64,000 bases of DNA. Source: Halomonas sp. YLGW01. Its GTDB lineage: Bacteria > Pseudomonadota > Gammaproteobacteria > Pseudomonadales > Halomonadaceae. Below, one piece after another: positions 1-8,732 of this stretch. Position 1 is the stretch's first letter. Every line of letters begins with the position of its first letter. The stretch covers positions 2,294,001 through 2,358,000 of the forward strand of contig NZ_CP062005.1 in NCBI RefSeq assembly GCF_014840935.1, read 5' to 3'. The notes below the pieces were generated by a model, which had not been told where the DNA came from, made no database searches, and saw nothing but the letters and a program-made list of their open reading frames with translations. The position numbers and the translations under genes were made by a program.

Positions 1-250
1 CGAAGCTCACATCGCGGGTGATGACGATATTGCGCCGCCCCGGCAGCGGCCGGCCGATCGACTCGAAGGTCTTGCGACCCATGACCAGCGGCTTGCCCTG
101 GGTCATGGCCTTGAAGAACTTGAGATCCTCGGGCAGGTACCAGGGCAGCTGATTGTCGACCCCGATCACCCGGTTACGGGACATGGCGGCGATCATCGCT
201 ACCGGCACCAGGGTGTCGATGACGCCGTGGGCTTCGTTTTGCTCGCTCAT
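1..250 (-). CDS. folA: Dihydrofolate reductase, 5' part only
   Basis: Reduces dihydrofolate to tetrahydrofolate with NADPH in the cytoplasm. It restores the folate that the neighbouring thymidylate synthase oxidises. Only the first 83 codons lie in the window; the gene runs off the left edge. The visible part carries DHFR hallmarks: a [14 protein letters not shown] strand followed by [14 protein letters not shown] (substrate and cofactor pocket) and [17 protein letters not shown] (NADPH-binding segment). The ATG at 250 overlaps the thyA stop in an ATGA arrangement, so the two genes are translationally coupled. The first 12 or so residues before the conserved strand are longer than in E. coli FolA. 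The family assignment is secure. Confidence 0.93.
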   Translation of the reverse strand, partial: MSEQNEAHGVIDTLVPVAMIAAMSRNRVIGVDNQLPWYLPEDLKFFKAMTQGKPLVMGRKTFESIGRPLPGRRNIVITRDVSF

Positions 251-1101
251 ACCGCCACCTTGGCCTTGATATGGGGATGCGCCTCGTAGCCGTCGATGCG
301 GATGTCCTCGAAGCGGAAGGCAAAGAGATCATCGATCTCGGGGTTCAGCCACAGGCTGGGCGCGGCCAGCGGCGCGCGGGAGAGCTGCAGCTCGGCCTGT
401 TCCAGGTGGTTCGAGTAGAGGTGCGCATCGCCCAGGGTGTGAATGAACTCCCCCGGTGCCAGGCCGCAGACCTGGGCGATCATCTGGGTCAGCAGCGCGT
501 AGCTGGCGATATTGAAGGGCACGCCGAGGAAGATATCGGCACTGCGCTGGTAGAGCTGGCAGGACAGGCGGCCGTCGCTGACGTAGAACTGAAAGAGCGC
601 GTGGCAAGGCGGCAGGGCCATCTCGTCGACCAGCGCCGGGTTCCAGGCGGAGACGATCAGCCGACGCGAATCCGGGTTGTGCTTGATCTGTTCGATCAGT
701 TTGGCGATCTGGTCGACATGCCCGCCCTCGGGATGCGGCCAGCTGCGCCACTGATAGCCATAGACCGGGCCCAGGTCGCCGTTCTCGTCCGCCCACTCGT
801 CCCAGATCCGAACGCCGTTCTCCTTGAGGTAGGCGATATTGGTGTCGCCGGAGAGGAACCACAGCAGTTCATGGATGATGGAGCGCAGGTGCAGCTTCTT
901 GGTGGTGAGCAGCGGGAATCCCCGCGCCAGGTCGAAGCGCATCTGGTGGCCGAACACGCTCCTGGTGCCGACGCCGGTGCGATCGTGCTTGGTGACGCCA
1001 TGTTCGAGCACATGGCGCATCAGGTCCAGATAGGGCTGCTCGAGCGCCGGGGCGGCGCCGGTGGCGGTGTCGTGGGTGTCGTCTGGCATCAGGTCTGGCA
1101 T
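247..1101 (-). CDS. thyA: Thymidylate synthase
   Basis: Methylates dUMP to dTMP using methylene-tetrahydrofolate, giving dihydrofolate that FolA recycles. The catalytic cysteine is in the APCH-type motif (here PPCHALFQF), followed by the nucleotide-binding segment [13 protein letters not shown] and the NIASYALL motif. Similarity to E. coli ThyA starts at about EQPYLDLM and continues to the end. The frame is open upstream to a GTG at 1164, but those residues have no family counterpart. I therefore prefer ATG at 1101 (or 1089); neither has a clear ribosome binding site, so the start is uncertain. The gene lies between lgt (upstream) and folA, with an ATGA overlap to folA, as in many gammaproteobacterial lgt-thyA-folA operons. 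Confidence 0.95.
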   Translation of the reverse strand: MPDLMPDDTHDTATGAAPALEQPYLDLMRHVLEHGVTKHDRTGVGTRSVFGHQMRFDLARGFPLLTTKKLHLRSIIHELLWFLSGDTNIAYLKENGVRIWDEWADENGDLGPVYGYQWRSWPHPEGGHVDQIAKLIEQIKHNPDSRRLIVSAWNPALVDEMALPPCHALFQFYVSDGRLSCQLYQRSADIFLGVPFNIASYALLTQMIAQVCGLAPGEFIHTLGDAHLYSNHLEQAELQLSRAPLAAPSLWLNPEIDDLFAFRFEDIRIDGYEAHPHIKAKVAV

Positions 1102-1197
1102 CAGGGCATCGCCGAAGGTTGTGACAAAGCGCCTAGTGTACTGAGTCGGCGAATCGCCGGCCACCGCCCTGCCCGAGCCACCGATGGGGCTCGACGC

Positions 1198-2007
1198 TCA
1201 GGCACTCGCCGGGTCGACCGGCCGAGCGTCATCCACCGGGCAGCGACGCGACCACAGGATCAGCAGCACGCCGGCGAGGATCATGGGCAAGGACAGCAGC
1301 ATGCCCATGGTCAGCCAGTTCCAGGCGATGAAACCGAGCTGGGGATCCGGCAGGCGCACGAATTCGATCAGGAAGCGGAAGCCGCCGTAGCAGGCGAGGA
1401 AGAGCCCGGAGACCAGGCCGCGACGCCGCGGGGTCGCCGACACCCACCACAGGATCGCGAACAGAACCGCGCCCTCGAGGATCGCCTCGTACAGCGACGA
1501 GGGATGCCGGGGGGCCGGCCCCATGCCGGGAAACGGCATGCCCCAGGGAAGCGACGTGACACGGCCGGGCAGCTCGGTATTGATGAAGTTGCCGATACGT
1601 CCGGCTCCCAGGCCGATAGGCACCAGCGGCGCCACGAAATCGGTCAGCTGGAAGAAGGCCAGGCGATGCTTGCGGGCGAAGAGCAGCATCGCCACCAGCA
1701 CGCCGATCAGCCCGCCGTGGAAGCTCATGCCGCCATCCCAGACCTGGAACAGCCAGAGCGGGTCGGCCAGCAGCCGGTCGAGCCCGTAGAAGAAGGCGTA
1801 GCCCAGCCGCCCGCCGGCGACCACGCCGATGGCGGCATAGAAGATCAGATCGCCCACATCATCGCCCGAGAGCCCCACGCGGCTGGCGCGACGGCGGCCC
1901 AGCCACCAGGCGGCGACGAAGCCGATCACGTACATCAGGCCGTACCAGTGAATCTTGAAGGGGCCGAGGGCGATGGCCACCGGATCGATCGCGGGATAAG
2001 TCAGCAT
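1198..2007 (-). CDS. lgt: Prolipoprotein diacylglyceryl transferase
   Basis: Inner-membrane enzyme that transfers diacylglycerol from phosphatidylglycerol to the lipobox cysteine of prolipoproteins, the first step of lipoprotein maturation. The 269-residue protein has about seven hydrophobic segments. It shows the HGGLIG motif (His97), the Lgt signature [13 protein letters not shown] (136-148), RHPSSLYE (167-174) and the [11 protein letters not shown] segment with the essential arginine. I start it at ATG 2007 ([10 protein letters not shown]), because the residues encoded upstream of it are not Lgt-like and the first membrane segment follows normally. It is first in the lgt-thyA-folA group; the sensor-like gene upstream ends 88 bp before it. 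Confidence 0.96.
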   Translation of the reverse strand: MLTYPAIDPVAIALGPFKIHWYGLMYVIGFVAAWWLGRRRASRVGLSGDDVGDLIFYAAIGVVAGGRLGYAFFYGLDRLLADPLWLFQVWDGGMSFHGGLIGVLVAMLLFARKHRLAFFQLTDFVAPLVPIGLGAGRIGNFINTELPGRVTSLPWGMPFPGMGPAPRHPSSLYEAILEGAVLFAILWWVSATPRRRGLVSGLFLACYGGFRFLIEFVRLPDPQLGFIAWNWLTMGMLLSLPMILAGVLLILWSRRCPVDDARPVDPASA

Positions 2008-2095
2008 CTTGCATCCAGGTCGAAGGGTAAAAGGGGGTTGGTAAGACAGGCATCGAGCCATGAAGTGCCCAAGACTCGGGAGAGTGGTCCGAGCC

Positions 2096-3484
2096 TCAGC
2101 CAGAGACTCGCTCTCGCCCCGGCAGCCAGCGCCTGACCATCTTGACCAGGGCCTGGGGCCGGTAGGGCTTGGCCAGATAATCATCCATGCCGGCGGCCGC
2201 GAAGTGCTCCCGGTCGGCCTGGCTGGCATTGGCGGTCAGGGCGATCAGCACGCTGCGCCCGCGGCCATCGGCTTGCGCCTCTCGCTCGCGCCAGCGGCGA
2301 CTGGTCTCCAGGCCATCCATCGAGGGCATGTAGATATCCATGAACACCAGGTCATAGAAACGTTCGGCGGCAAGCGCCAGTGCCCGATCGCCGCTGTCGG
2401 CCACATCCACATCGAAGCCCTCGGCCTCAAGCACATTGCGCGCCAGCATGCTGTTGACCGGGCCGTCATCGACGATCAACACCTTCGGCCAGGAGCAAGG
2501 CGCCTCCTCGGCACGGGACTCGGTCGACTGCCCCATCAGTTCGGGCACCGGTTCTGAGAGGCTGGCCACCAGCACGCCGACATCGGCCAGTCGCTCGCGC
2601 AGTCGTGCCTCGCCGGGGGCGCTGGCATGCTCGGAGATAAAGGCGTTGAGTTCCTGAATCACCGGTTCCAGCTCGCGCTGCAACAGGCTCATGTAGGTCG
2701 ACTTGAGACGCGAGTCTTCCCGCGCCCGGTCGCGGGCCTGGGTCAGCTGGTCGACATAGCCGGGCGCGTCATCCAGCGGCTCGAGGATACCCAGCTCATG
2801 ATCGTGGCGATCCCGCAGCGATAGCATCCGCAGCCCATGCCAGCCGCCGTGGCTGTCGTGCAGTCGCACCCGGGTCCATTCGGCCTCGGGGTCTTCGCAG
2901 CGCAGCAGACACTGGGTGCCCAACCCCTTGAGGTCGGCCTTCGGGCACCCCATCAGCTGCTCGAAGGCGGTGTTGGCATCCACCAGCACGTCATTACGCA
3001 TGATGAAGGCCGGTGCCGAAAGGCCGGTGAGCATCTGGTCGAGATGGGGACGCTCGGCGAGCCGACTCAGGAGGTTATCGAGGCTGTCGAGCAGGGTCTC
3101 GAGACGCGTCACCGGGCCGCACGCCGGTCCGCCGTTCAGATGGGCCCGTTTGGGCTTGAGCCAGCTGGGCATCTCCTTGTGCACTTCGCGCAGCAGTCGC
3201 TCGAGACGCTCATAGGGCACCCCCAGATGCGTTTCCCAGCGCTGCAGTCGGTGGCGCACCATGACCAGGAAGATGCTGACGATCAGGCCGGTGCCGACCA
3301 ATAGCACCAGCATGAGCAGTGCCTGAACGAGTGACAGGCTCTGCGCCGGGAGTGTCGCTCGCCAGATCATGCCCCAGGCGATGCCACACAGCAGGACCAG
3401 GCCCACCTCGGCCAGCAGCAAGGGCCAGAGCACCGGCCAGATCAGTCGCTGCCACAGGCTATCCGGACGCGTTTCCACTCGCAT
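2096..3484 (-). CDS. Degenerate membrane hybrid sensor: PAS, dead H-box, receiver
   Basis: The 462-residue protein has two transmembrane segments (about 15-39 and 52-75), a PAS-like region (about 150-235), and a coiled stretch ending in a HisKA-like helix (about 250-282). A complete response-regulator receiver domain follows (about 333-455). The receiver has the acid pair Asp339-Asp340, phospho-acceptor Asp383 in FMDIYMP, Thr417 and Lys439, so it should be phosphorylatable. The H-box-like sequence [14 protein letters not shown] aligns with the usual KSTFLANMSHELRTP but has Arg270 where the histidine should be. There is no HATPase domain between it and the receiver. This looks like a hybrid kinase that lost its kinase core and kept its sensing and receiver parts. 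GAAGG precedes the ATG. The partner kinase and output are not visible. Confidence 0.8.
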   Translation of the reverse strand: MRVETRPDSLWQRLIWPVLWPLLLAEVGLVLLCGIAWGMIWRATLPAQSLSLVQALLMLVLLVGTGLIVSIFLVMVRHRLQRWETHLGVPYERLERLLREVHKEMPSWLKPKRAHLNGGPACGPVTRLETLLDSLDNLLSRLAERPHLDQMLTGLSAPAFIMRNDVLVDANTAFEQLMGCPKADLKGLGTQCLLRCEDPEAEWTRVRLHDSHGGWHGLRMLSLRDRHDHELGILEPLDDAPGYVDQLTQARDRAREDSRLKSTYMSLLQRELEPVIQELNAFISEHASAPGEARLRERLADVGVLVASLSEPVPELMGQSTESRAEEAPCSWPKVLIVDDGPVNSMLARNVLEAEGFDVDVADSGDRALALAAERFYDLVFMDIYMPSMDGLETSRRWREREAQADGRGRSVLIALTANASQADREHFAAAGMDDYLAKPYRPQALVKMVRRWLPGRERVSG

Positions 3485-3648
3485 TGACTGCCTTCGGGTT
3501 CGTCGATGGAAGATGAAGAGAGTGTACGTGCCCGCGGGAGCCCTGTCATGACAGCCTTACACGCTAGCGGCGCCCTACCACCAACGGGCCGTGCCGCCGA
3601 GACGATCTCGCGCTTTGCAGCCACATCAGGGCGGGATAAGGTAGCGGC

Positions 3649-4446
3649 ATGTGCCTGATCGCTTTCGACTACCGCCCCGACGCCCCCGCCTGGTTGCGCC
3701 TGATAGCGAACCGGGATGAATTCTTTTCACGGGCCACGGCGCCCCTGGACGCCTGGCCCGAGGCTCCGGAGATCGTCGGCGGCCGCGACCTGGTGGCCGG
3801 CGGCAGCTGGCTGGCGGTACACCGCAGGGGCCGGGTGGCCGCGGTGACCAACGTGCGCGACGCAGGTCTGGTGACGCCGCCCGACGCCCCCAGCCGCGGC
3901 CAGCTGGTCCCCGAGGCGCTCCGGGTCGATGATCTGGCGGGCTGGCTTGACTCCCTGGCAGAGGGAGACGCCTGGCGGTATGCGGGGTTCAACCTGCTGG
4001 TCGGCGACCACACGGGGTTATGGCATCTGCATCGCGGCCGTGCGGACTTGCGGCTGCAGCGCCTGCCCGCCGGCCTGCACGGGCTCTCCAACGCGAGTCT
4101 CAACACGCCCTGGCCCAAGGTCGCCCTGGCACGCCAGGGTCTGGCCGAGAGCCTCGTCGCCGACGATTGGCCGCAGGCGTCCCTGTCGGTGATGCATGAT
4201 CCCGACTTCTCCCCCGCCCCCGACGAGCTTCCCGATACCGGGGTCGGTCTCGAGCTGGAGCGCCGGCTCGCGCCTCCCTTCATCCGGGGCGACACCTATG
4301 GCACCCGCGCCACCACCTGGCTGGAATGGCAGCGCAACGGCCGGCTCACCCTTGGCGAGCGCCGCTTCGGGCCGAACGCGCGTTGCCAGGGGGAATCGCG
4401 CCTGGCGCTCTCCCCGACGGACTGGGATGCCAGGCCGCGTGTCTAA
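3649..4446 (+). CDS. NRDE (TANGO2-like) family protein
   Basis: The 265-residue protein begins MCLIAFDYRP and contains the family-defining ANRDEFFSR motif (residues 20-28), then GGRDLVAGGSWLAV and AVTNVRD, the core of the NRDE/TANGO2 (DUF833) family. The family adopts an N-terminal-nucleophile-like fold in which Cys2 would be exposed after Met removal. Its biochemical role in bacteria is not established; the eukaryotic member is linked to lipid or heme handling. The length matches bacterial members. It is transcribed alone, divergent from the sensor-like gene and convergent with ptsP. It is followed by a block of short tandem repeats before ptsP. Confidence 0.85.
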   Translation: MCLIAFDYRPDAPAWLRLIANRDEFFSRATAPLDAWPEAPEIVGGRDLVAGGSWLAVHRRGRVAAVTNVRDAGLVTPPDAPSRGQLVPEALRVDDLAGWLDSLAEGDAWRYAGFNLLVGDHTGLWHLHRGRADLRLQRLPAGLHGLSNASLNTPWPKVALARQGLAESLVADDWPQASLSVMHDPDFSPAPDELPDTGVGLELERRLAPPFIRGDTYGTRATTWLEWQRNGRLTLGERRFGPNARCQGESRLALSPTDWDARPRV

Positions 4447-4447
4447 T

Positions 4448-4504
4448 CGTTGCGGCTGGAGGCGTTGCGGCTGAGGCGCTGGGGCTAGAGGCGCTGGGGC
4501 AAGG
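4448..4504. repeat. Imperfect 14-15 bp tandem repeat, about four copies
   Basis: Directly after the NRDE stop codon, units starting at 4448, 4463, 4477 and 4492 follow the pattern CGTTGCGGCTGGAGG / CGCTGGGGCTAGAGG with a few substitutions. The block lies between the convergent stop codons of the NRDE gene and ptsP. It has no inverted repeat and no T-tract, so it does not look like a terminator. Confidence 0.7.
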
Positions 4505-4548
4505 GAGGGGACGAGCGCTGCCGGCACCGCCCACTGCCACACATGGAC

Positions 4549-6810
4549 TCAGTCCCTGGGCGGCAACAGGTGCGCCAGCTGCCATTCTGTCAGGCGCGCA
4601 TCGAGGTGGGCACGCACCGCCGAGGGCGTCGTCAGCGACAGCGTCTCGGCGACCAGACCCTGAGCCGCCGGCAGGGACACACGCCGGATCGCGGCGCGCA
4701 CCCTCGGCAGACTGGGGGCGTTCATCGACAGCACATCGAAGCCCATGCCCATCAACAGCAGGGCCCCGGCCGGGTCGCCGGCCAGTTCCCCACACACCGA
4801 GGTCGGCATGGACAGCGCCGACGCCTCGTCGGCGAGACGGGCCAGCGCCGACAGCACCCCCGGGTGACAGGGGTCGTAGAGGTCAGCGACTCGCGGGTTG
4901 TTGCGATCCACCGCCAACAGGTATTGCGTCAGGTCGTTACTGCCCACCGAGAAGAAGTCGACCCGATCGGCCAGTGCCTCAAGCTGATAGAGCGTCGCCG
5001 GCACCTCGATCATCACGCCGACACACGGTCGCTCCACCGTCACCCCCTCTTCTTCGAGTTCGGCCAGCGCTCGACCGATCAGGCGCTGGGCGGCATCGAC
5101 CTCCTCGACGTTGGTGATCATCGGCAGCAGGATCTGCAGGTTGTCCAGGCCATGAGAGGCCCGCAGCATGGCGCGCAGCTGCACCATCAACACCTCGGGA
5201 TGATCCAGGGTCACCCGGATGCCCCGCCAGCCGAGGAAGGGGTTGGCCTCCTCGATGGGAAAATAGGGCAGATCCTTGTCGCCGCCGATATCGAGGGTGC
5301 GCATCACCACCGGCAACGGCGAAAAGCTCTCGAGCTGGTCGCGGTAGAGCCGGGTCTGTTCCTGCTCACCGGGGAAGCGCTCGGTGATCATGAAGGGCAC
5401 TTCGGTGCGATAGAGCCCCACCCCGCTGACCCGGGTCTTGAGCGAGGCCACCGCATCCACGGCCAGACCGGTATTGACCATCAGCGCCATGGCATGACCG
5501 TCGGAGGTCTCGCTGGGCAGGTCCTGCTCGTGCTCGAGCACCTCGGCCAGCGCCTCTTCCTCGGCGATCAGGCTCTGATAATGCCGCCCGAGCTCCTCAC
5601 TCGGGCGCACGAACAGCCGTCCGCGATGCCCATCGAGGATCACCCGCGCGCCGGTGAGGCGCGTCAGCGGCAGGTCGACCATGCCGAGCACCGTCGGCAC
5701 GCCCATGGCGCGGGCGAGGATCGCCACATGGGAGGTGCTGGAGCCGCGAATCGACACCAGGCCGGCAAGCTTACCGCGAGGCACCTCGCCGAGGGTGGCC
5801 ACGCTGAGCTCGTCGCCCACCAGAATGGTACTGTCGGGATAGGTGGCAGGCGTCTCGGCGCTTTCTTCCTGTAGATGCGCGAGCACCCGCCGCCCCAGGT
5901 CCCTCACGTCGGCGGCCCGCTCGCGCAGGTAGTTGTCGTCGACGCGCTCCAGGTACTGGACGTGGCGGCGCACCACGTCGGCCAGGGCACCGGGCGCCCA
6001 CTGCCCTTCGCGGATCCGCTTCTCGACCTCCTGACCCAGGGCGGCCTCGCTGAGCATCTGCTGGTAGACCTCGAACAGCGCCAGTTCCTGGGCACTGATG
6101 CGACTGGCCAGGCGCTCACCGGTGGCGCGCAGCTCATCACGAACCTTGAGGATCGCCTCCTTGAGCCTGGCGATCTCGAAATCGATATCGGTGGGGATCA
6201 GATCGGGGACGCTGTCCAGGTCGGCGGGCGGGGCGATCACCACGGCGTCGCCGATCGCCATGCCCGGCGAGGCGGCAACGCCGGTGAAGGTGGCCTGGCC
6301 GTCATTGCTCACCGGGCGACTCAGGACACCGGTGGCCAGCGCATGGGCCAGGACGCCTCCCAGCTGGGCGGCCATGGTCACCAGGAAGGCCTCATCGCCC
6401 TCGTCGTAGCGCCGCTTGTCCTGCTGTTGCACCACCAGCACGCCGAGCATGCGACGCTGGTGAATGATCGGTACGCCGAGGAAGCTCGAAAACCGCTCCT
6501 CGCCGGTCTCCTCGAAATAGCGAAAATGCGGGTGCGCCGGCGCATCTTCCAGATTGAGCGGCTCTTCCCGCTGGCCGACCAGCCCCACCAGGCCTTCGCC
6601 CAGTGACATGCTGACCTGCTTCACGGCGCGAGAGTGCAGGCCGATGGTCTCCATCAGCACCAGACGCTCCTGCTCGACGTCGTACAGATAGAAGGAACAG
6701 ACGTCGGTGCGCATCGCCTTGCGGATGCGGCGGACCATGGTCGAGAGCGCGGCATCCAGGCTCCGCGCCTCGTTGACCTCCTGGACGATACGACGTAACA
6801 CGTCGAGCAT
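4549..6810 (-). CDS. ptsP: PEP-protein phosphotransferase of the nitrogen PTS (EI-Ntr)
   Basis: First enzyme of the nitrogen-related phosphotransfer chain. It autophosphorylates from phosphoenolpyruvate and passes phosphate to NPr, a cytoplasmic regulatory relay tied to nitrogen and potassium status. The 753-residue protein has an N-terminal GAF domain (about 16-155) and the EI N-terminal domain with the phospho-histidine in GSSTSHVAILARAMGVPTV (His361). A C-terminal PEP-binding barrel carries the SVCGELAG cysteine segment. Length fits the E. coli protein (748). The start is ATG 6810 (MLDVLRRIVQEVNEAR), preceded by a purine-rich AAGAAGAA site. It sits 49 bp downstream of rppH on the same strand, the conserved rppH-ptsP pair. 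Confidence 0.96.
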   Translation of the reverse strand: MLDVLRRIVQEVNEARSLDAALSTMVRRIRKAMRTDVCSFYLYDVEQERLVLMETIGLHSRAVKQVSMSLGEGLVGLVGQREEPLNLEDAPAHPHFRYFEETGEERFSSFLGVPIIHQRRMLGVLVVQQQDKRRYDEGDEAFLVTMAAQLGGVLAHALATGVLSRPVSNDGQATFTGVAASPGMAIGDAVVIAPPADLDSVPDLIPTDIDFEIARLKEAILKVRDELRATGERLASRISAQELALFEVYQQMLSEAALGQEVEKRIREGQWAPGALADVVRRHVQYLERVDDNYLRERAADVRDLGRRVLAHLQEESAETPATYPDSTILVGDELSVATLGEVPRGKLAGLVSIRGSSTSHVAILARAMGVPTVLGMVDLPLTRLTGARVILDGHRGRLFVRPSEELGRHYQSLIAEEEALAEVLEHEQDLPSETSDGHAMALMVNTGLAVDAVASLKTRVSGVGLYRTEVPFMITERFPGEQEQTRLYRDQLESFSPLPVVMRTLDIGGDKDLPYFPIEEANPFLGWRGIRVTLDHPEVLMVQLRAMLRASHGLDNLQILLPMITNVEEVDAAQRLIGRALAELEEEGVTVERPCVGVMIEVPATLYQLEALADRVDFFSVGSNDLTQYLLAVDRNNPRVADLYDPCHPGVLSALARLADEASALSMPTSVCGELAGDPAGALLLMGMGFDVLSMNAPSLPRVRAAIRRVSLPAAQGLVAETLSLTTPSAVRAHLDARLTEWQLAHLLPPRD

Positions 6811-6859
6811 GAGCGTTCTTCTTGTCGTTGGCGGCTTGAATGACGGCGCCGGCCGAGGG

Positions 6860-7357
6860 TCAGTCCTCCCCCAGGGCCAGTCGCTGCGCACGGGGGGCGA
6901 GCTCACGCAGCGCGCGGCGATAGACCTCCCGCTTGAAGGGCACAACCTGCCCCAACGGATACCAGTAACTCACCCATCGCCAGCCATCGAACTCCGGCTT
7001 GGGGGTGGTATCCATGCAGACCCGGCTGTCGGTGCAGCGGATCCTCAGCAGAAACCACTTCTGCTTCTGGCCGATGCATACCGGCCGTGAATGGGTTCGT
7101 ATCATGCGTCGTGGCAGACGGTAGCGCAGCCACCCTCGGGTACAGGCGAGCAGTTCGACATCGGCCTCGGTCAGGCCGATCTCTTCTTCCAGCTCCCGGT
7201 ACAGGGCCTGTTGCGGTGTCTCGTTGGCCTGGATGCCTCCCTGGGGAAACTGCCACGCATTCTGTCCTACCCGACGCGCCCAAAGCAGCTGGCCCTCGTG
7301 GTTGGCAATGATGATGCCAACATTGGGGCGAAAGCCGTCAGCGTCGATCACGGACAT
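6860..7357 (-). CDS. rppH: RNA pyrophosphohydrolase
   Basis: Nudix hydrolase that removes pyrophosphate from the 5' end of mRNAs, triggering RNase E decay. The 165-residue protein starts [14 protein letters not shown], matching the start of E. coli RppH. It has the complete Nudix box [17 protein letters not shown] followed by EEEIGL (residues 40-62), with the catalytic glutamates. The ATG at 7357 has AAGG a few bases upstream. An in-frame extension to 7393 exists but adds residues foreign to the family. It lies upstream of ptsP, as in enteric bacteria and pseudomonads. Confidence 0.95.
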   Translation of the reverse strand: MSVIDADGFRPNVGIIIANHEGQLLWARRVGQNAWQFPQGGIQANETPQQALYRELEEEIGLTEADVELLACTRGWLRYRLPRRMIRTHSRPVCIGQKQKWFLLRIRCTDSRVCMDTTPKPEFDGWRWVSYWYPLGQVVPFKREVYRRALRELAPRAQRLALGED

Positions 7358-7559
7358 CACCTTATGAATCCAATATTGAAGCCATTCTTCCACAAAGCTG
7401 GAAAGGGCATCAATACACTTCAGGGCGCCTGTTCCGGGCGGTGTTCAACATCGGAGCACTCTGCAATAATTCACGCCTTATTTACCTGCCTCCCGACGAC
7501 CGTTATCTGCCCCGGTCGCAAGGCCCATCGTCCATCGCGAACATCACAAGGAGTGTGCC

Positions 7560-8213
7560 TTGAGCCTGGCCATCTTCGATCTCGACAATACCCTGATCGG
7601 CATCGACAGCGATCATGCCTGGGGAGAGTTCCTGCTTGAGCAGGGCGCGGTCGATCCGATCGCCTACCGGGAGGCGAACGAGCGCTTCATGCGCGATTAT
7701 GAGAACGGCACCCTCGACATGCATGCCTTTCTCGAGGTCGCCCTCAAGCCCCTGGCCGACAACACCCCCGAGCAATTGGCGGCCTGGCACCAGCAGTTCA
7801 TGGCCTCAAAGATCGAGCCGGCCATTCTGAGTCGCGGCGAGGAGCTGGTGGCGCGCCACCGCGCGCGGGGCGACACCCTGCTGATCATCACCGCCACCAA
7901 CCGCTTCATCACCGCCCCCATCGCCGAACGGCTGGGCATCGACCACCTGATCGCCGTGGAGCCGGAGATTCATGAGGGGCGCTACACCGGCCGGGTGACC
8001 GGCACCCCGAGCTACCGCGAGGGCAAGGTCACGCGCCTGGAGCAGTGGCTCGAGGGCCGCGATGTGACGCTGGACGGCGCCTGGTTCTACAGCGACTCCC
8101 ATAACGACCTACCGCTGCTGGAGCAGGTCGACCACCCGGTGGCCGTCGACCCGGACCCCACCCTGCGCCAGCATGCCCTGGACAGGGGCTGGCGACTCAT
8201 CAGCCTGCGCTGA
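7560..8213 (+). CDS. HAD-superfamily IB phosphatase
   Basis: The 217-residue cytoplasmic hydrolase has the HAD motif I DLDNTL (nucleophile Asp7, acid Asp9), motif II in IITATN, and motif IV YSDSHNDLPLLE. This layout is of the IB subfamily (SerB-like and histidinol-phosphatase-like enzymes). The substrate cannot be told from sequence. Translation starts at TTG 7560: an excellent AAGGAG lies 8 bases upstream and MSLAIFDLDNTL begins the domain directly, so the TTG is well supported. It is divergent from rppH, a neighbourhood also seen in Pseudomonas. A stem-loop without T-tract follows at 8232-8269. Confidence 0.88.
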   Translation: MSLAIFDLDNTLIGIDSDHAWGEFLLEQGAVDPIAYREANERFMRDYENGTLDMHAFLEVALKPLADNTPEQLAAWHQQFMASKIEPAILSRGEELVARHRARGDTLLIITATNRFITAPIAERLGIDHLIAVEPEIHEGRYTGRVTGTPSYREGKVTRLEQWLEGRDVTLDGAWFYSDSHNDLPLLEQVDHPVAVDPDPTLRQHALDRGWRLISLR

Positions 8214-8231
8214 TCGCCCCGCGCCCTGGCC

Positions 8232-8269
8232 ACCCTCCTCGACCACGCCTCTAGACGGGCGAGGAGGGT
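8232..8269 (+). terminator. Possible weak terminator of the HAD gene
   Basis: A 10-bp perfect stem (ACCCTCCTCG paired with CGAGGAGGGT) with an 18-base loop begins 19 bases after the stop codon. No T-tract follows, so intrinsic termination is uncertain. Confidence 0.4.
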
Positions 8270-8300
8270 CAGCCAACGGCCTCGTGGCCAGGCTTCGCGT

Positions 8301-8348
8301 CTCTCTACGGAACTCTCTACGGAACTCTCTACGGCCCCCTCTACAGCT
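8301..8348. repeat. 12-bp tandem repeat upstream of mqo
   Basis: Two perfect copies of CTCTCTACGGAA (8301-8312, 8313-8324) are followed by a copy with 10 of 12 matches (8325-8336) and one with 8 of 12 (8337-8348). The unit length is a multiple of three, but no plausible gene covers it. Confidence 0.75.
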
Positions 8349-8590
8349 CTCTCTTCGCCGCCACTCACGCTATCTTCCGCGCCGCCTCCCCTCCTCGATG
8401 TCATGGATCCGCATGGTGTCACGGCAATTCATGGCTATGATGGACTTTATCCATTGCTGCATTGCACCAAGGATCGACTCTCGCGGAACCAATGCAACAT
8501 GCTGATTTTTAAAGACAAAAACATAACCCACCAACCCAAGGTATTCCTTATGAGGTTCTTCTTCAGCATAAAGTCGAGCTTTGGGATGGA

Positions 8591-8618
8591 TTTTAATTGT
8601 CGGCGAAGTCGCTATAAT
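8591..8618 (+). promoter_or_regulatory. Probable sigma-70 promoter of mqo
   Basis: A perfect TATAAT -10 box at 8613-8618 lies about 115 bp before the mqo start. The -35 region is weak: TTTTAA at 8591-8596 with a 16-bp spacer is the best candidate. The predicted transcript starts near 8625, giving a leader of roughly 108 bases. Confidence 0.5.
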
Positions 8619-8678
8619 GCCCCCCAGTTGCTTCATGTCGACCCTGTTGGCGAACGCGCCTCGCCCGCAGGCACAGGG

Positions 8679-8699
8679 CCTCCGAGACCGTCTCGGAGG
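8679..8699 (+). other. Strong hairpin in the mqo leader
   Basis: CCTCCGAGA and TCTCGGAGG form a perfect 9-bp stem with a CCG loop, ending 33 bases before the mqo ATG. No T-tract follows. It could stabilise the mRNA or modulate translation; the effect is not known. Confidence 0.6.
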
Positions 8700-8732
8700 G
8701 TTCGTCCCGCACCAAGACAAGCGAGAGACCCC

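Larger units (their letters stand above)
8214..8732. other. 519-bp intergenic region before mqo
   Basis: It holds, in order, the HAD-gene stem-loop, the 12-bp tandem repeats, an AT-richer stretch of about 140 bp (8480-8620, unlike the GC-rich surroundings), a consensus -10 box, and a leader hairpin. I found no convincing protein-coding or tRNA gene here. The AT-rich stretch is the natural place for regulator binding upstream of mqo. Confidence 0.6.

Noticed and set aside
271-2136. Open frame of 621 codons on the plus strand opposite thyA and lgt
   Set aside because: It crosses two well supported genes on the minus strand and has no recognisable domain.
8301-8348. Repeat-containing small protein
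   Set aside because: The 12-bp repeat keeps a frame open in several phases, but no start with a ribosome binding site or sensible end is present.
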